Shown: piece by piece, positions 47,435 to 55,666 of the stretch
Layout of the letters: each line of letters opens with the position of its first letter
Numbering within the stretch: position 1 is the first letter of the stretch
Source of the DNA: Polytrichum commune
Lineage: Eukaryota; Streptophyta; Polytrichopsida; Polytrichales; Polytrichaceae
Assembly (NCBI GenBank): GCA_950295325.1
Contig: OX485803.1
Span: 49,987,554-50,051,553 of the forward strand
Direction: 5' to 3'
Length of the DNA stretch: 64,000 nucleotides
Translations under genes and position numbers: made by a program
Notes under the pieces: model-generated
The model's database searches: none
Told to the model about the DNA's origin: nothing
What the model saw: the letters and a program-made list of their open reading frames with translations, nothing else

Positions 47435-47682
47435 TGTTAAGACTAGGCAATAGCCGGTGAGCGTAATGGTGCAAGTGACTAACAAGAGCCACGTGGTCGT
47501 ATATATATGTTCAAGACTAAGTACATTAATTGGGCTTAGCCGCCACTTAGTAGCCTACAATACTATGTTTAACTAACCCCGGACCCACTACCGCGGGGAT
47601 AGTGTAGCCACCTTCCGGAAGGCGGCTACCGTCATCTATATTCGGCTATAGGTCGTGAGGCTAGCTATAGGCTGCCTTAACA
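47435..47682 (-). repeat. 3' LTR of the young Copia element
   Basis: 248 bp. On the minus strand it begins TGTTAAGGCAG and ends CTAGTCTTAACA. It contains a TATATATA box, a CCACGTGG G-box core next to it, and a CCTTCCGGAAGG palindrome. The preceding polypurine tract is GAGGAGGAG (minus strand, just right of 47682). Confidence 0.95.
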
Positions 47683-47691
47683 CTCCTCCTC
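47683..47691 (-). other. Polypurine tract
   Basis: Reads GAGGAGGAG on the minus strand, directly before the 3' LTR. This is the expected plus-strand primer of an LTR retrotransposon. Confidence 0.75.
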
Positions 47692-47774
47692 GAACTATAG
47701 CGATTACCTCATTAAAAACTTTACTACTGTAAAAACCCAAAGGGGAAAACCAGCAATAAAGAAAAGAGTGTAAT

Positions 47775-50700
47775 CTAGTTCGAAGTGAGTTCGTGTAAGG
47801 TTTTCATTCCTGCCTCTAACACTAGCTTCTTATGCTTGTAAGCCGGTAAGGCCTTTGTAAGCATATCGGCTATATTGTTTTCGGATTCTATCTTCTTTAT
47901 CTCAATCTGGCCTGTTTCTATAAGGTCTTGAGCAAATCCGAATATATGTGGGCTGATGTGCTTCACCCGATCAGCCTTAATGAACCCCGTGTTCATTTGG
48001 GCGACACATGCTGCGTTATCCTCGAATATGACCGTTGGTTTGAACTTCTGGTTCATCTTGCATTGTTTTGCTAAGATCTCTTGCATTGTCCTTAGCCACA
48101 CCGCCTCTCTTGATGCTTCGTGAAATGCTAAGAGTTCGGCATGATTCGTGGATGTGGCAGTCACAGTTTGCTTGGCCGATTTCCATGATATTGGCGCTCC
48201 GTTCTTGATGAATATGTAACCGGTCTGAGACTTGCCTGTTACCTCATCTGTTTTGAATCCGGAGTCAGCATATCCTGTGATCTCGCCATTTGTGTCATTT
48301 CTATAGTATAATCCGAGGTCCTCCGTTCCTCTCAAGTATCGGAGTAGATGCTTGACGCCATTCCAATGGCGGGCCGTCGGCTTTTGACTGTGCCTCGCGA
48401 GTATGTTTGTGGCGAAGGCGATGTCCGGTCGCGTGTGTGTGGTTAGGTATGTGAAAGCTCCAACCGCTGTGAGGTATTTGGATCTATCCACGACCTCCTC
48501 CTCCTCCGAGCAAGGTTGGTACGGATCGTCTTCGCTGCGGCTCCTCCCGATCATTGGGGCGGCCAATGCGTGGGCTTGGTCCATGTTGAAGAATTTGAGT
48601 ACCTTGCGCGTGTAAGCTTGCTGGTGCAAGAGAATGCCACTTGGGAAGTGGTGAACCTGTAATCCAAGGCAGAATGTGGTCTTTCCGAGCAATTTCATGT
48701 CAAATTGAGCCGTGAGTAAGGTTTCCGTGTGCTTACATAATGCGGGTGATCCAATCAAGTTGAGGTCATCCACGTACACAGCCACAATTACATATTGTGA
48801 ATTCTGAGTTAATGTGAATATACATGGTAGGGTCTGGTCATGCAAGAACCCATGTGAAACCAAAAAATCTCGGAGTAGGTGGTACCACATTCTGCCGGCT
48901 TGCTTTAAGCCGTACAATGCCTTGTATATGCGAAGGCCTAAGAATCTCCCGGGTGCGGGAGTTGGCAGTTTCGGGAGGAAATCTGGAGGGGGTGAGATAT
49001 GCAACAACATGTCCAGGTTTCCATATAGATATGCTGTAACAACATCCATCAAATAGATCTCAAGTCTGAAATGAACTGCAAATGCCAGCAAGTACCTGAA
49101 TGTTGTGATATCAAGTACCGGTGCGTATGTTTGGTCGAAGTCCTCTCCTGGTCGTTGAGAGAAGCCTTGAGCAACAAGGCGGACTTTGAACCGAAGTAGA
49201 TCACCGTTGGCGTCAAATTTTCTAGAGAAAATGAGTTTGTGGCCAACTGGAGGTTTAGTGAGGTTAGTTGATACCTCGCCGAATACTTGGTGCTTCCTGA
49301 GGGATGCGTATTCGGATTCTAGAGCTTTGTTCCAATCGGGCCATTCCGGTGAGGCCTTGGCCTCGGCTAATGTGAGTGGATCCGGTGCAACCTCGGTGCT
49401 GAACGTGGTCCTTTGTACCTTAGTGGACTTGGAATTGAGAGGTGCCAACCGTTTGTTGGGTATGGTGTTACCTGTTCCAGGTAGTGGGTTTCTAAGCACT
49501 CTAGGTCCGGAGTAGAAACCATCGGGAATCTGTTCTGCAAGGTCCTTCAAGTTCAGAAGTTTGGTGACTTCGGTATCGGCTAGGGAGGTTCGAGGGTCCG
49601 GATTATGGGTTAATGTTTCCGGGGCCTGAAAGTTTAAGGGAACCTGCTTGACCGTGCGGTCAACCGGTGGAGTTGAGAATGTTTGTTCCATAAACTTACA
49701 GTTTACTAGCCTGGCTTTGAGGATGGCCCCGTTCTTGGGGTCCATATATCTGATGATGCTGGGTGAGTCGTATCCGAGGTAGATTGCCTCGGAGCGATGG
49801 GTACCAATGGTTCTTCGTTGTGGTTCAGGTACAGGTACCCAAACTTGGCAACCAAATACTCGTAAATGGGTAATATTGGGTGGCCGGCCGGCAATGAGTT
49901 CAAGGGGTGTCTGTTGGTTGAGTAAGGTTGGTCTCAACCTTAGGAGGGCTGCAGCATGAAGGACCGCATGGCCCCAAAATGAATCCGGTAACTTGGCATG
50001 AATGAGCAGGGGCCTAGTTACTAATTGGACTTTCTTGATGAACGCTTCCGCAAGACCATTTTGCGAGTGTTCATAGGGTACTGCATAGGTAAGGGTGATT
50101 CCTGTTGCGGTACAATAATCCTCAAATGCCTGTGATCGAAATTCTAATGCATTGTCCATCCGAAGGAACTTAACAGGGTGTTCAGGAAAATGGTTTTTAT
50201 AACGTATCAGAATTGCAAGAATTCTGGAAAATACAAGGTTCCTAGTGGTTAGGAGGGCTACCTCTAGGTGGCTCCCGGATGCATCTATGAGCACTAGGAA
50301 ATACCGAAATGAACTTGAAGGTGGGTTGATGGGTCCACAGATATCACCTTGAAGTCGGTGGAGCGGTGGCGGCAATTCGGTGGGGAGTTGCCAATGGGAC
50401 GGCCTCTTGATCATCTTGCCTTGAATGCACGCCTCACAGGGGGCTATCTTGGCAGCATCCGCGGATGTAAGGTTATGGCCGGCCAGAAGGGGAATCATCC
50501 TCCGAAATATAGTAGTGCCAGGGTGCCCAAGCCTTTTGTGCCATATATCTGAGAGGGCAGCCGCCGTGAGATATAGGCCAGTTTTCCGGGCTAAGTTGCG
50601 GTTTGTGGCAGCGGGGTCTCCCTCCTGTGCAACCGGGCCAACTTCTTCCTCAACCCTAGGGGCGGGGCTAATCGCTTTGATAGCGATCTCATATAGGCCG

Positions 50701-52073
50701 TCGACTCCCGCAACTGCGGTGGCGAGGGTTCTCTGTCCCTGCCTGAGTGCCAGCGCCTCTTCATCGTTCTCTATTGTGGTAGAGACGTGGATACCATTTG
50801 CCCTTAAGTCCCGGTAGCTGATCAGGCTCCGGGGGGCATCGGGAGCATACATAGCGTCCCGGCATGTTATCGGGTGGTCCCCGGGCAACAAAACAGTTGC
50901 TGTACCTTCTTTGAAGGTTATGTTTTTCTGTCCCGCTATTGTTGTAACGTGGCTAGTCCGCCAACCTATGTTACTAGCCGGGAATGAGAAAAACATTAAA
51001 CTCCTCAATATGGTATGTGTAGAGGCGCTGTCCAAGAGGGCAGCCTCCATACCTTGAGTCATTGGAGTTGTGACAGTCATGTAATTCTCTATATCCATAT
51101 CAGGGATGGATGGAATTTGGACTGCGTGAGATTCTCTATTTTGGCTACGTAATTTCTGTAGCTCCCTATACATCTCAATTACGTAAGCCGATGCTCGGCA
51201 ATCCCTAGCATAATGGCCTGGGCGGCCACATTTATGACATGAGGATGTGGATTGCTTTGAGGCTTTATGTTTTGGTGGAACATACCTCGGTTTTTGATCC
51301 CTAGGCTTGAATTTGAATGACCTAGGTGGAGGTCGGCGTTGGAAACCCCTTGGTGATCGGCGCGGTGCCTCCGAGAGGTGTACAGCCGGCGCTCCTTTTG
51401 ATGGTCCAGCAGCTATCATGGCGTGGATCTCACGTGCGGGCCTGGATTCTGCATTTTTAAGTAACATGGCCTGATGTTTCTCTGCGAGAAGGAGGTGAGA
51501 CATCAGTGTGCTATGTTTCTCAAATTTCATGTTTCGGTATTGCTGGGCAAGAATTGCAGAAGCAGGTGGAAAGGTGGAGAGAGTCTTATCGATCAGTTGA
51601 GCCTCGGTTACTGGCTCGTCGCAGAGGCTAAGCTGAGATGAGATTCGGTGGAGTTCCCCGTTGAATGAGAGTAGGTCGGGAAAGTCAAGGGCCCTGAGAT
51701 TAATCCAGTCATTTCTAGCCTCGGGTAGAAAGATGGTTTGTTCATGATGGAACCTGTCACGTAGCTGAGTCCACAAGTCAGCGGGGTGATCCACTTTAAT
51801 GTATTGTTGTCTCAGGGATGGGTGTATGTGCCTTCGGAGAAGAATCAATACTTGACATTTGAGAGAATCTGGTTGACCCTCGGCTGTAGTTTTATCAAGA
51901 TAGATAGTTGTCTCTTCGGCTCCTAGAGTTACCCTAGCATCATTTTCCCATTCTAGATAGTTTGACCCATCGACAGCAAGGGGAGTAAATTTGGTTTTCA
52001 TGTTTGCACCGATATTTGCTGGAGGTCGGTTTATGGTAGCTAATGTCACTCTCGGATTCGAAGATGATGCCAT
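47775..52073 (-). CDS. Intact Copia gag-pol polyprotein
   Basis: 1432 residues without a break. In order: gag (about 30-210), CCHC knuckle (CHKCGRPGHYARDC, C279-C292), aspartic protease (LLDSAST, Asp348), integrase HHCC region (H512, C546, C549) and core with D577, D640 and E676, then the pol linker with GCQVWVPV. Reverse transcriptase starts near residue 915, with LMDVVTAYLYG (D1010) and the YVDD site (1100-1103). RNase H follows with D1270, E1313, D1352 and D1403, the last in NNIADMLTK. All catalytic residues I can identify are present. Integrase before reverse transcriptase defines Ty1/Copia. The start ATG at 52073 gives MASSSN and follows a 0.9-kb leader. Gag and pol share one frame, so any excess of gag must come from another mechanism. 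Confidence 0.95.
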   Translation of the reverse strand: MASSSNPRVTLATINRPPANIGANMKTKFTPLAVDGSNYLEWENDARVTLGAEETTIYLDKTTAEGQPDSLKCQVLILLRRHIHPSLRQQYIKVDHPADLWTQLRDRFHHEQTIFLPEARNDWINLRALDFPDLLSFNGELHRISSQLSLCDEPVTEAQLIDKTLSTFPPASAILAQQYRNMKFEKHSTLMSHLLLAEKHQAMLLKNAESRPAREIHAMIAAGPSKGAPAVHLSEAPRRSPRGFQRRPPPRSFKFKPRDQKPRYVPPKHKASKQSTSSCHKCGRPGHYARDCRASAYVIEMYRELQKLRSQNRESHAVQIPSIPDMDIENYMTVTTPMTQGMEAALLDSASTHTILRSLMFFSFPASNIGWRTSHVTTIAGQKNITFKEGTATVLLPGDHPITCRDAMYAPDAPRSLISYRDLRANGIHVSTTIENDEEALALRQGQRTLATAVAGVDGLYEIAIKAISPAPRVEEEVGPVAQEGDPAATNRNLARKTGLYLTAAALSDIWHKRLGHPGTTIFRRMIPLLAGHNLTSADAAKIAPCEACIQGKMIKRPSHWQLPTELPPPLHRLQGDICGPINPPSSSFRYFLVLIDASGSHLEVALLTTRNLVFSRILAILIRYKNHFPEHPVKFLRMDNALEFRSQAFEDYCTATGITLTYAVPYEHSQNGLAEAFIKKVQLVTRPLLIHAKLPDSFWGHAVLHAAALLRLRPTLLNQQTPLELIAGRPPNITHLRVFGCQVWVPVPEPQRRTIGTHRSEAIYLGYDSPSIIRYMDPKNGAILKARLVNCKFMEQTFSTPPVDRTVKQVPLNFQAPETLTHNPDPRTSLADTEVTKLLNLKDLAEQIPDGFYSGPRVLRNPLPGTGNTIPNKRLAPLNSKSTKVQRTTFSTEVAPDPLTLAEAKASPEWPDWNKALESEYASLRKHQVFGEVSTNLTKPPVGHKLIFSRKFDANGDLLRFKVRLVAQGFSQRPGEDFDQTYAPVLDITTFRYLLAFAVHFRLEIYLMDVVTAYLYGNLDMLLHISPPPDFLPKLPTPAPGRFLGLRIYKALYGLKQAGRMWYHLLRDFLVSHGFLHDQTLPCIFTLTQNSQYVIVAVYVDDLNLIGSPALCKHTETLLTAQFDMKLLGKTTFCLGLQVHHFPSGILLHQQAYTRKVLKFFNMDQAHALAAPMIGRSRSEDDPYQPCSEEEEVVDRSKYLTAVGAFTYLTTHTRPDIAFATNILARHSQKPTARHWNGVKHLLRYLRGTEDLGLYYRNDTNGEITGYADSGFKTDEVTGKSQTGYIFIKNGAPISWKSAKQTVTATSTNHAELLAFHEASREAVWLRTMQEILAKQCKMNQKFKPTVIFEDNAACVAQMNTGFIKADRVKHISPHIFGFAQDLIETGQIEIKKIESENNIADMLTKALPAYKHKKLVLEAGMKTLHELTSN

Positions 52074-52961
52074 TTCAGGTCATCTAGGAATCTAGTAATA
52101 ACAAGGTAGCTTGTTGTAGATTATATACTAGAGTGATGATACTTTTTGATCTTAGCCTATTATGATATGTTCCAACAAAATGTATCTTTCGAAGTATAGA
52201 AATATACTTCGGTTTTAGTAAAAACGGAGGTTTCTACTAATTACTTGTAGTTCAGAGTCAAAGCACTGATAAGTGAATGAGAATGAGTAAGTAGGCTTAT
52301 CGGATGTCTAGGCTGCAGTAGTAGTTGGTTTCATTTGGCAGTAGAAGTTGGTTACAGTCGGCAGCAGCAGCTGGTTACAACGAAAGCTGGGTTTGACTGA
52401 TGCTTCAGACAGCAGTAGGGTGCAGCAAGAGACTGTATCTGCAGTGGTGAGGAGCTGTGTCCGCGGCCGTGGATTCTGTAGTTGCGGACAGCAAAGTTGA
52501 TATGTCCGCAGTAAAGAAGTATTATTTCTGCAGCAGATTAAAAACTATATCTGTATTATCAAAGGTGAGCTTTGTAGTAACAGAAAGAGATATAGACTTC
52601 TACAGCAGGTGTTAGATGTCTATTTACGGCAGCAAAATGCATTTGTAGTAGCAAAAAGTTTATCTGCATCACACTATATCTGTGGCAGCAGAGAATTAGG
52701 ACTATCTGCAGCAACAAAACAAATAAGAACTATCTGCCTGCAGCAAGTCTAATCAGTAACTCAATCCTCTAATGCTTGTGTTCTGATTTCTTCTAAAGTG
52801 GAGATCAGATGGACTAATGTGGGAGCAGCGCTTCCGCATGATGTAGCGGAGCGGAGAGAGAGAACTAGATAGTGAGCGGCAGTTTATATAGGGCTGAAGC
52901 GTAGTCTTGAGTGGGAAAAGAGAGGGAAAAAAAAAATTTGAACTAGGAGCTCTCAAGCAAT
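52074..52961 (-). other. Leader of the young Copia element with imperfect CTGCAG-type repeats
   Basis: Between the primer-binding region and gag. It is filled with imperfect short repeats built around GCAGCA and ATCTGCAG or its complement, with no coding content. Expected role is the untranslated RNA leader with packaging and dimerisation signals, which cannot be located by eye. Confidence 0.6.
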
Positions 52962-52975
52962 CGTGACTGATAACG
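52962..52975 (-). other. Primer-binding site of the young Copia element
   Basis: On the minus strand the sequence after the LTR end is CGTTATCAGTCACG. It contains the TATCAG core of the initiator tRNA-Met-type sites common in plant Copia elements but is not a perfect TGGTATCAGA. The contrast with the half-tRNA site at 38207 shows two different priming systems in this window. Confidence 0.55.
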
Positions 52976-53058
52976 TGTTAAGACTAGGCAATAGCCGGTG
53001 AGCGTAATGGTGCAAGTGACTAACAAGAGCCACGTGGTCGTATATATATGTTCAAGAC
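52976..53058 (-). repeat. 5' LTR of the young Copia element, R/U5 side
   Basis: 83 bp, identical to 47435-47517. Ends with the AAGAC copy of the target duplication of the inserted 2-kb element. The TATA box lies in this part, so the insertion separates it from the rest of U3. Confidence 0.95.
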
Positions 53059-53757
53059 TGTGAGCCCAAAAGGGTGCCCACATTTAGTCTTAGACCCTTG
53101 AAACGTTAGTTGATGCACTTTGAAGTAGCATGTTACTTCACAAAAATATAAAAAGAGTGAAATGTTAGTCTTAGAAGTACCATGTTGTAAGAGGCTAGGA
53201 TGTGAGTTGTTATTGTGTTTTTACCTTCGGAAGGATTTGAGTGAATGAGGATAGGTAAGGAGAACTTGGATTGAGTAGTTAGTGAGTAGGCTAGTACAAA
53301 TGGATGGAGACAACCAAAGTGACTCAAGAGGCAAGTGCATTCGAATTGGGATGAATGGAGGATCACATGGAGCGCACAAGTGGACCACCTCATCATGGCC
53401 ACTTAATGGGGAAGGCCCAAGGAAGAATGCAAGGTGGAGGATAAGCAAATTCTCAAAGCACCAATCAAATCACGAGTTAAGCATCGTGGTTTGAATTAAG
53501 TGGTGAGCGACGATTTGGGAAAGTAAGGGGAGAAAGTTATGGCGGCGGAAAGCGAAGGAGGCTAAGTTTGGGTTGAAGCATCCCAAGTTTGGTAAAGTGT
53601 GGTAGGTAGAAAGCCAAGGCTAGTTAAATGTTCGAATTAGGATCCTTGTTGATCATTTGAGGGAGGAAGGCTTAGAAGATAGGATTGGCGCCTACTAAGT
53701 AGGAGGAAATCTCAAGGGCTTATCGTGAGCCTTGAGGGTGCTTACCCCCTCAAGCTT

Positions 53758-53800
53758 ACTATATAATCCCTCATTCTTCCCTCACTCATCCTCTCTTTCC
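53758..53800 (+). promoter_or_regulatory. TATA box and CT-rich initiator region of the 2-kb element
   Basis: ACTATATAATCCC is followed by TCATTCTTCCCTCACTCATCC, typical of a plant promoter or LTR R-region start. The inverted relative has a comparable CT-rich tract about 57140-57290 (minus strand). Confidence 0.5.
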
Positions 53801-54274
53801 TTTGTGCTCCAAGGCACCCCACGAGTTATAAGTGTGGGTGTGGGAAGCCATATTGGAGCACATGTGTGTGCTTAGTTTTTAGTTTGAGAGCCAAGGCTTG
53901 TTAGCCTTGAAGAGGGCTTGACCTCTCGGTAGAATTAGTGTTGACGTGAAGGATTTTAAAATTAATTCATGATTCCAATTTGTGGTACTTAAAGTTCATG
54001 TTTTGAATACACGCGGTTGCAAGTTCCATGTTTAAGAGTTGAGCACTTGATGTTGTGATGAGTGCAAAAATATACTTGTGTGGATTAGTTAGTCTTAGTG
54101 AAGTTAGGAAATTCTCTCTCCCCCTCTCCTCTCTAGGATTTTAGGATTTTAGGATTAGAGAAGAATTGTGTGATTAGAAAGGGGTTGTTAGTAGAATTAG
54201 GGAAATTAGGTAGGAAGATTAGTTAAGGGCTTGAATAATTAGTGAGGTAGTTGGGGATTACAACTACAAAGTTG

Positions 54275-54420
54275 TGGGTTCATGAAGGAGCTGGGTTTAT
54301 GAAGGAGCTGGGTTTGTTTAGTTAGAAAGTAAAGAGCTGGGTTTATGAAGGACCTGAGTTTATGAAGGAGCTAGGTTTATGTAATTAGAAAGTAAAGAGA
54401 TGGGTTCATGAAGGAGCTTA
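54275..54420 (+). repeat. Imperfect tandem repeat inside the 2-kb element
   Basis: The unit GGAGCTGGGTTTATGAA and variants recur five to six times, with the spacer GTTAGAAAGTAAAGAG between some copies. A similar but different repeat (GCTAGTGCTAATTA units, about 56740-56870) lies at the corresponding place of the inverted relative. Confidence 0.7.
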
Positions 54421-54697
54421 GTAGATAGCCTACCTAATTAGCTCATAGACAAGTAGTTAGTTACATTATGCTAGTTAGTGTTATGGTGGCTTTCACAAGT
54501 AAATGTATTTGAGATTGACTATAGAGAATAGTGTTTTTTTTAACACTTGCATCCTCTCTTTAAAAATAAACCACGTGCACAAATTAATGGAGAATGTGGA
54601 GCACTCTCGCGATGGCAAGACAAAGGAAGCAAAGACCAAAGGTGCGAGGGAGAGATTGACATAAGTCACATAAGTATTTCTTAATACTTAAAGGCTT

Positions 54698-54910
54698 ATG
54701 TACGGTATGGAGACACCAAGTGAGACCTCTTATAGTAGCGATACGGAATACACAAGTGATAGTTCAAGTGGTAGTATAGAGTCAACGGCACGGACTCCAT
54801 TTAGGAGAGGGATATCCTTAAGGGCTTGTGTAGCTAAAGCGGCCGGATGGACGTTAGAAGCAAACAAAGACAAAATAGCACCCGAGCATAAGGAGGTTAA
54901 AATAACATAG
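54698..54910 (+). CDS. Unrecognised short protein encoded by the 2-kb element
   Basis: A 70-codon frame beginning MYGMETPSE, with a Ser/Thr/Asp-rich first half, then RGISLRACVAKAAGWTLE (54806-54859) and a charged 16-residue tail. The 18-residue block is present with identical amino acids in the inverted relative (56311-56364), where the codons differ at 11 bases, all silent. Such a pattern means protein-level selection. The tail after the block is nearly the same length in both (16 and 17 residues), so this is probably a protein C-terminus. The start codon is a guess; an upstream exon is possible. I do not recognise the family and propose no function. Confidence 0.6.
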   Translation: MYGMETPSETSYSSDTEYTSDSSSGSIESTARTPFRRGISLRACVAKAAGWTLEANKDKIAPEHKEVKIT

Positions 54911-55113
54911 TTAACTTGTGCATTCTCCACATACGTATTGAAATTGTACATTGAGTTGTTAAAAGTGAAATTCCAGTTAAATCCAAGACCACTTGAAGGG
55001 TGAACCTTGCACTATGGACTCATCCAAGTCCAAATCCAATACCGCGGAGGAATGTGAGCCCAAACCCACTACTCGGACTACGGACGCTTAAGGGTGGGGG
55101 GTTTGGCCTCACA

Positions 55114-55283
55114 AAGACTAAGTACATTAATTGGGCTTAGCCGCCACTTAGTAGCCTACAATACTATGTTTAACTAACCCCGGACCCACTACCGCGGGGA
55201 TAGTGTAGCCACCTTCCGGAAGGCGGCTACCGTCATCTATATTCGGCTATAGGTCGTGAGGCTAGCTATAGGCTGCCTTAACA
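55114..55283 (-). repeat. 5' LTR of the young Copia element, U3 side
   Basis: AAGAC duplication (55114-55118) followed by 165 bp identical to 47518-47682. Followed by the Copia target duplication GGAAG. Confidence 0.95.
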
Positions 55284-55288
55284 GGAAG

Positions 55289-55531
55289 GTTGGGATGGGG
55301 GACAATGTGAAGGGGTGGGAACATGGGAACTCCATTATTGGGAATGTGAATGGTGGGGTTTGGGCTTGTGAACATTGATGTTGGGGATTGGGAATGTGTG
55401 CAACATGGGAATAGTGATGAAGGGGTTGGGTTGCTACCAACGACCACTAACAACCCCCGTATTTTCAGCGAACTTGGCACTTCACGAAACAATGAAATAC
55501 GTAGGATGGGCGCCCCTAACATGCAACCCAA
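55289..55531 (-). pseudogene. Likely 5' part of the Harbinger-like ORF split by the Copia insertion
   Basis: A Pro-rich minus-strand frame whose 3' end joins in frame with PFLGFGDIQNTYLL at 47429 and lower once the Copia element and one target copy are removed. This shows an open frame at the insertion site, although the product is low-complexity and not diagnostic by itself. Confidence 0.4.
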
Positions 55532-55666
55532 TTGCTCCCCTTTATGGACCCGCCTTCATCAGGCCAACCAAAGTTCTAACCTTTAATCACTAGGGCTAGT
55601 AACTAAGGGTGGGGCTAGAGCTCATGCCATTTGGGTGGGCCCCAGTTAGCCAATTCACGACCTCTT

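Larger units (their letters stand above)
53059..55113 (+). mobile_element. 2055-bp TG...CA element nested in the Copia LTR
   Basis: Inserted with a 5-bp duplication AAGAC (53054-53058 and 55114-55118). Termini are TGTGAGCCC and GGCCTCACA, near-inverted copies. A TATA box with a CT-rich tract after it lies 700 bp inside (53760-53766). No internal LTR pair is visible. These traits fit a solo LTR of a large unseen retrotransposon or a new non-autonomous integrase-mobilised element. A diverged, inverted relative lies at about 55667-57640: same start (GAGCCCAAAA), similar ATATAAAAAGAGTG block, same end (GCTTAAGGGTGG then GGTTTGGCCTCACA). It encodes a short conserved frame near its 3' end. Because the host LTRs are identical, this insertion is extremely recent. 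Confidence 0.8.
47435..55283 (-). mobile_element. Complete, young Copia LTR retrotransposon
   Basis: Bounded by GGAAG on both sides (47430-47434 and 55284-55288). LTRs run from TGTTAA to TTAACA. The left (3') LTR at 47435-47682 and the right (5') LTR at 52976-53058 plus 55119-55283 are both 248 bp and identical by my base-by-base reading. The internal part is 5.3 kb with a leader and one uninterrupted polyprotein. The 5' LTR is split by a 2055-bp insertion (53059-55113). Identical LTRs and an intact frame mean a very recent insertion. Confidence 0.95.

Noticed and set aside
50349-50817. Plus-strand frames opposite the young Copia polyprotein
   Set aside because: Antisense of intact pol with no recognisable product.
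55046-55113. Short terminal LTR or separate 68-bp hairpin at the end of the 2-kb element
   Set aside because: The end does hold inverted copies of GTGAG-CCAAACC, but the same end sequence is found without the hairpin start in the relatives at 55667 and 56120, so I treat it as the ordinary 3' end.
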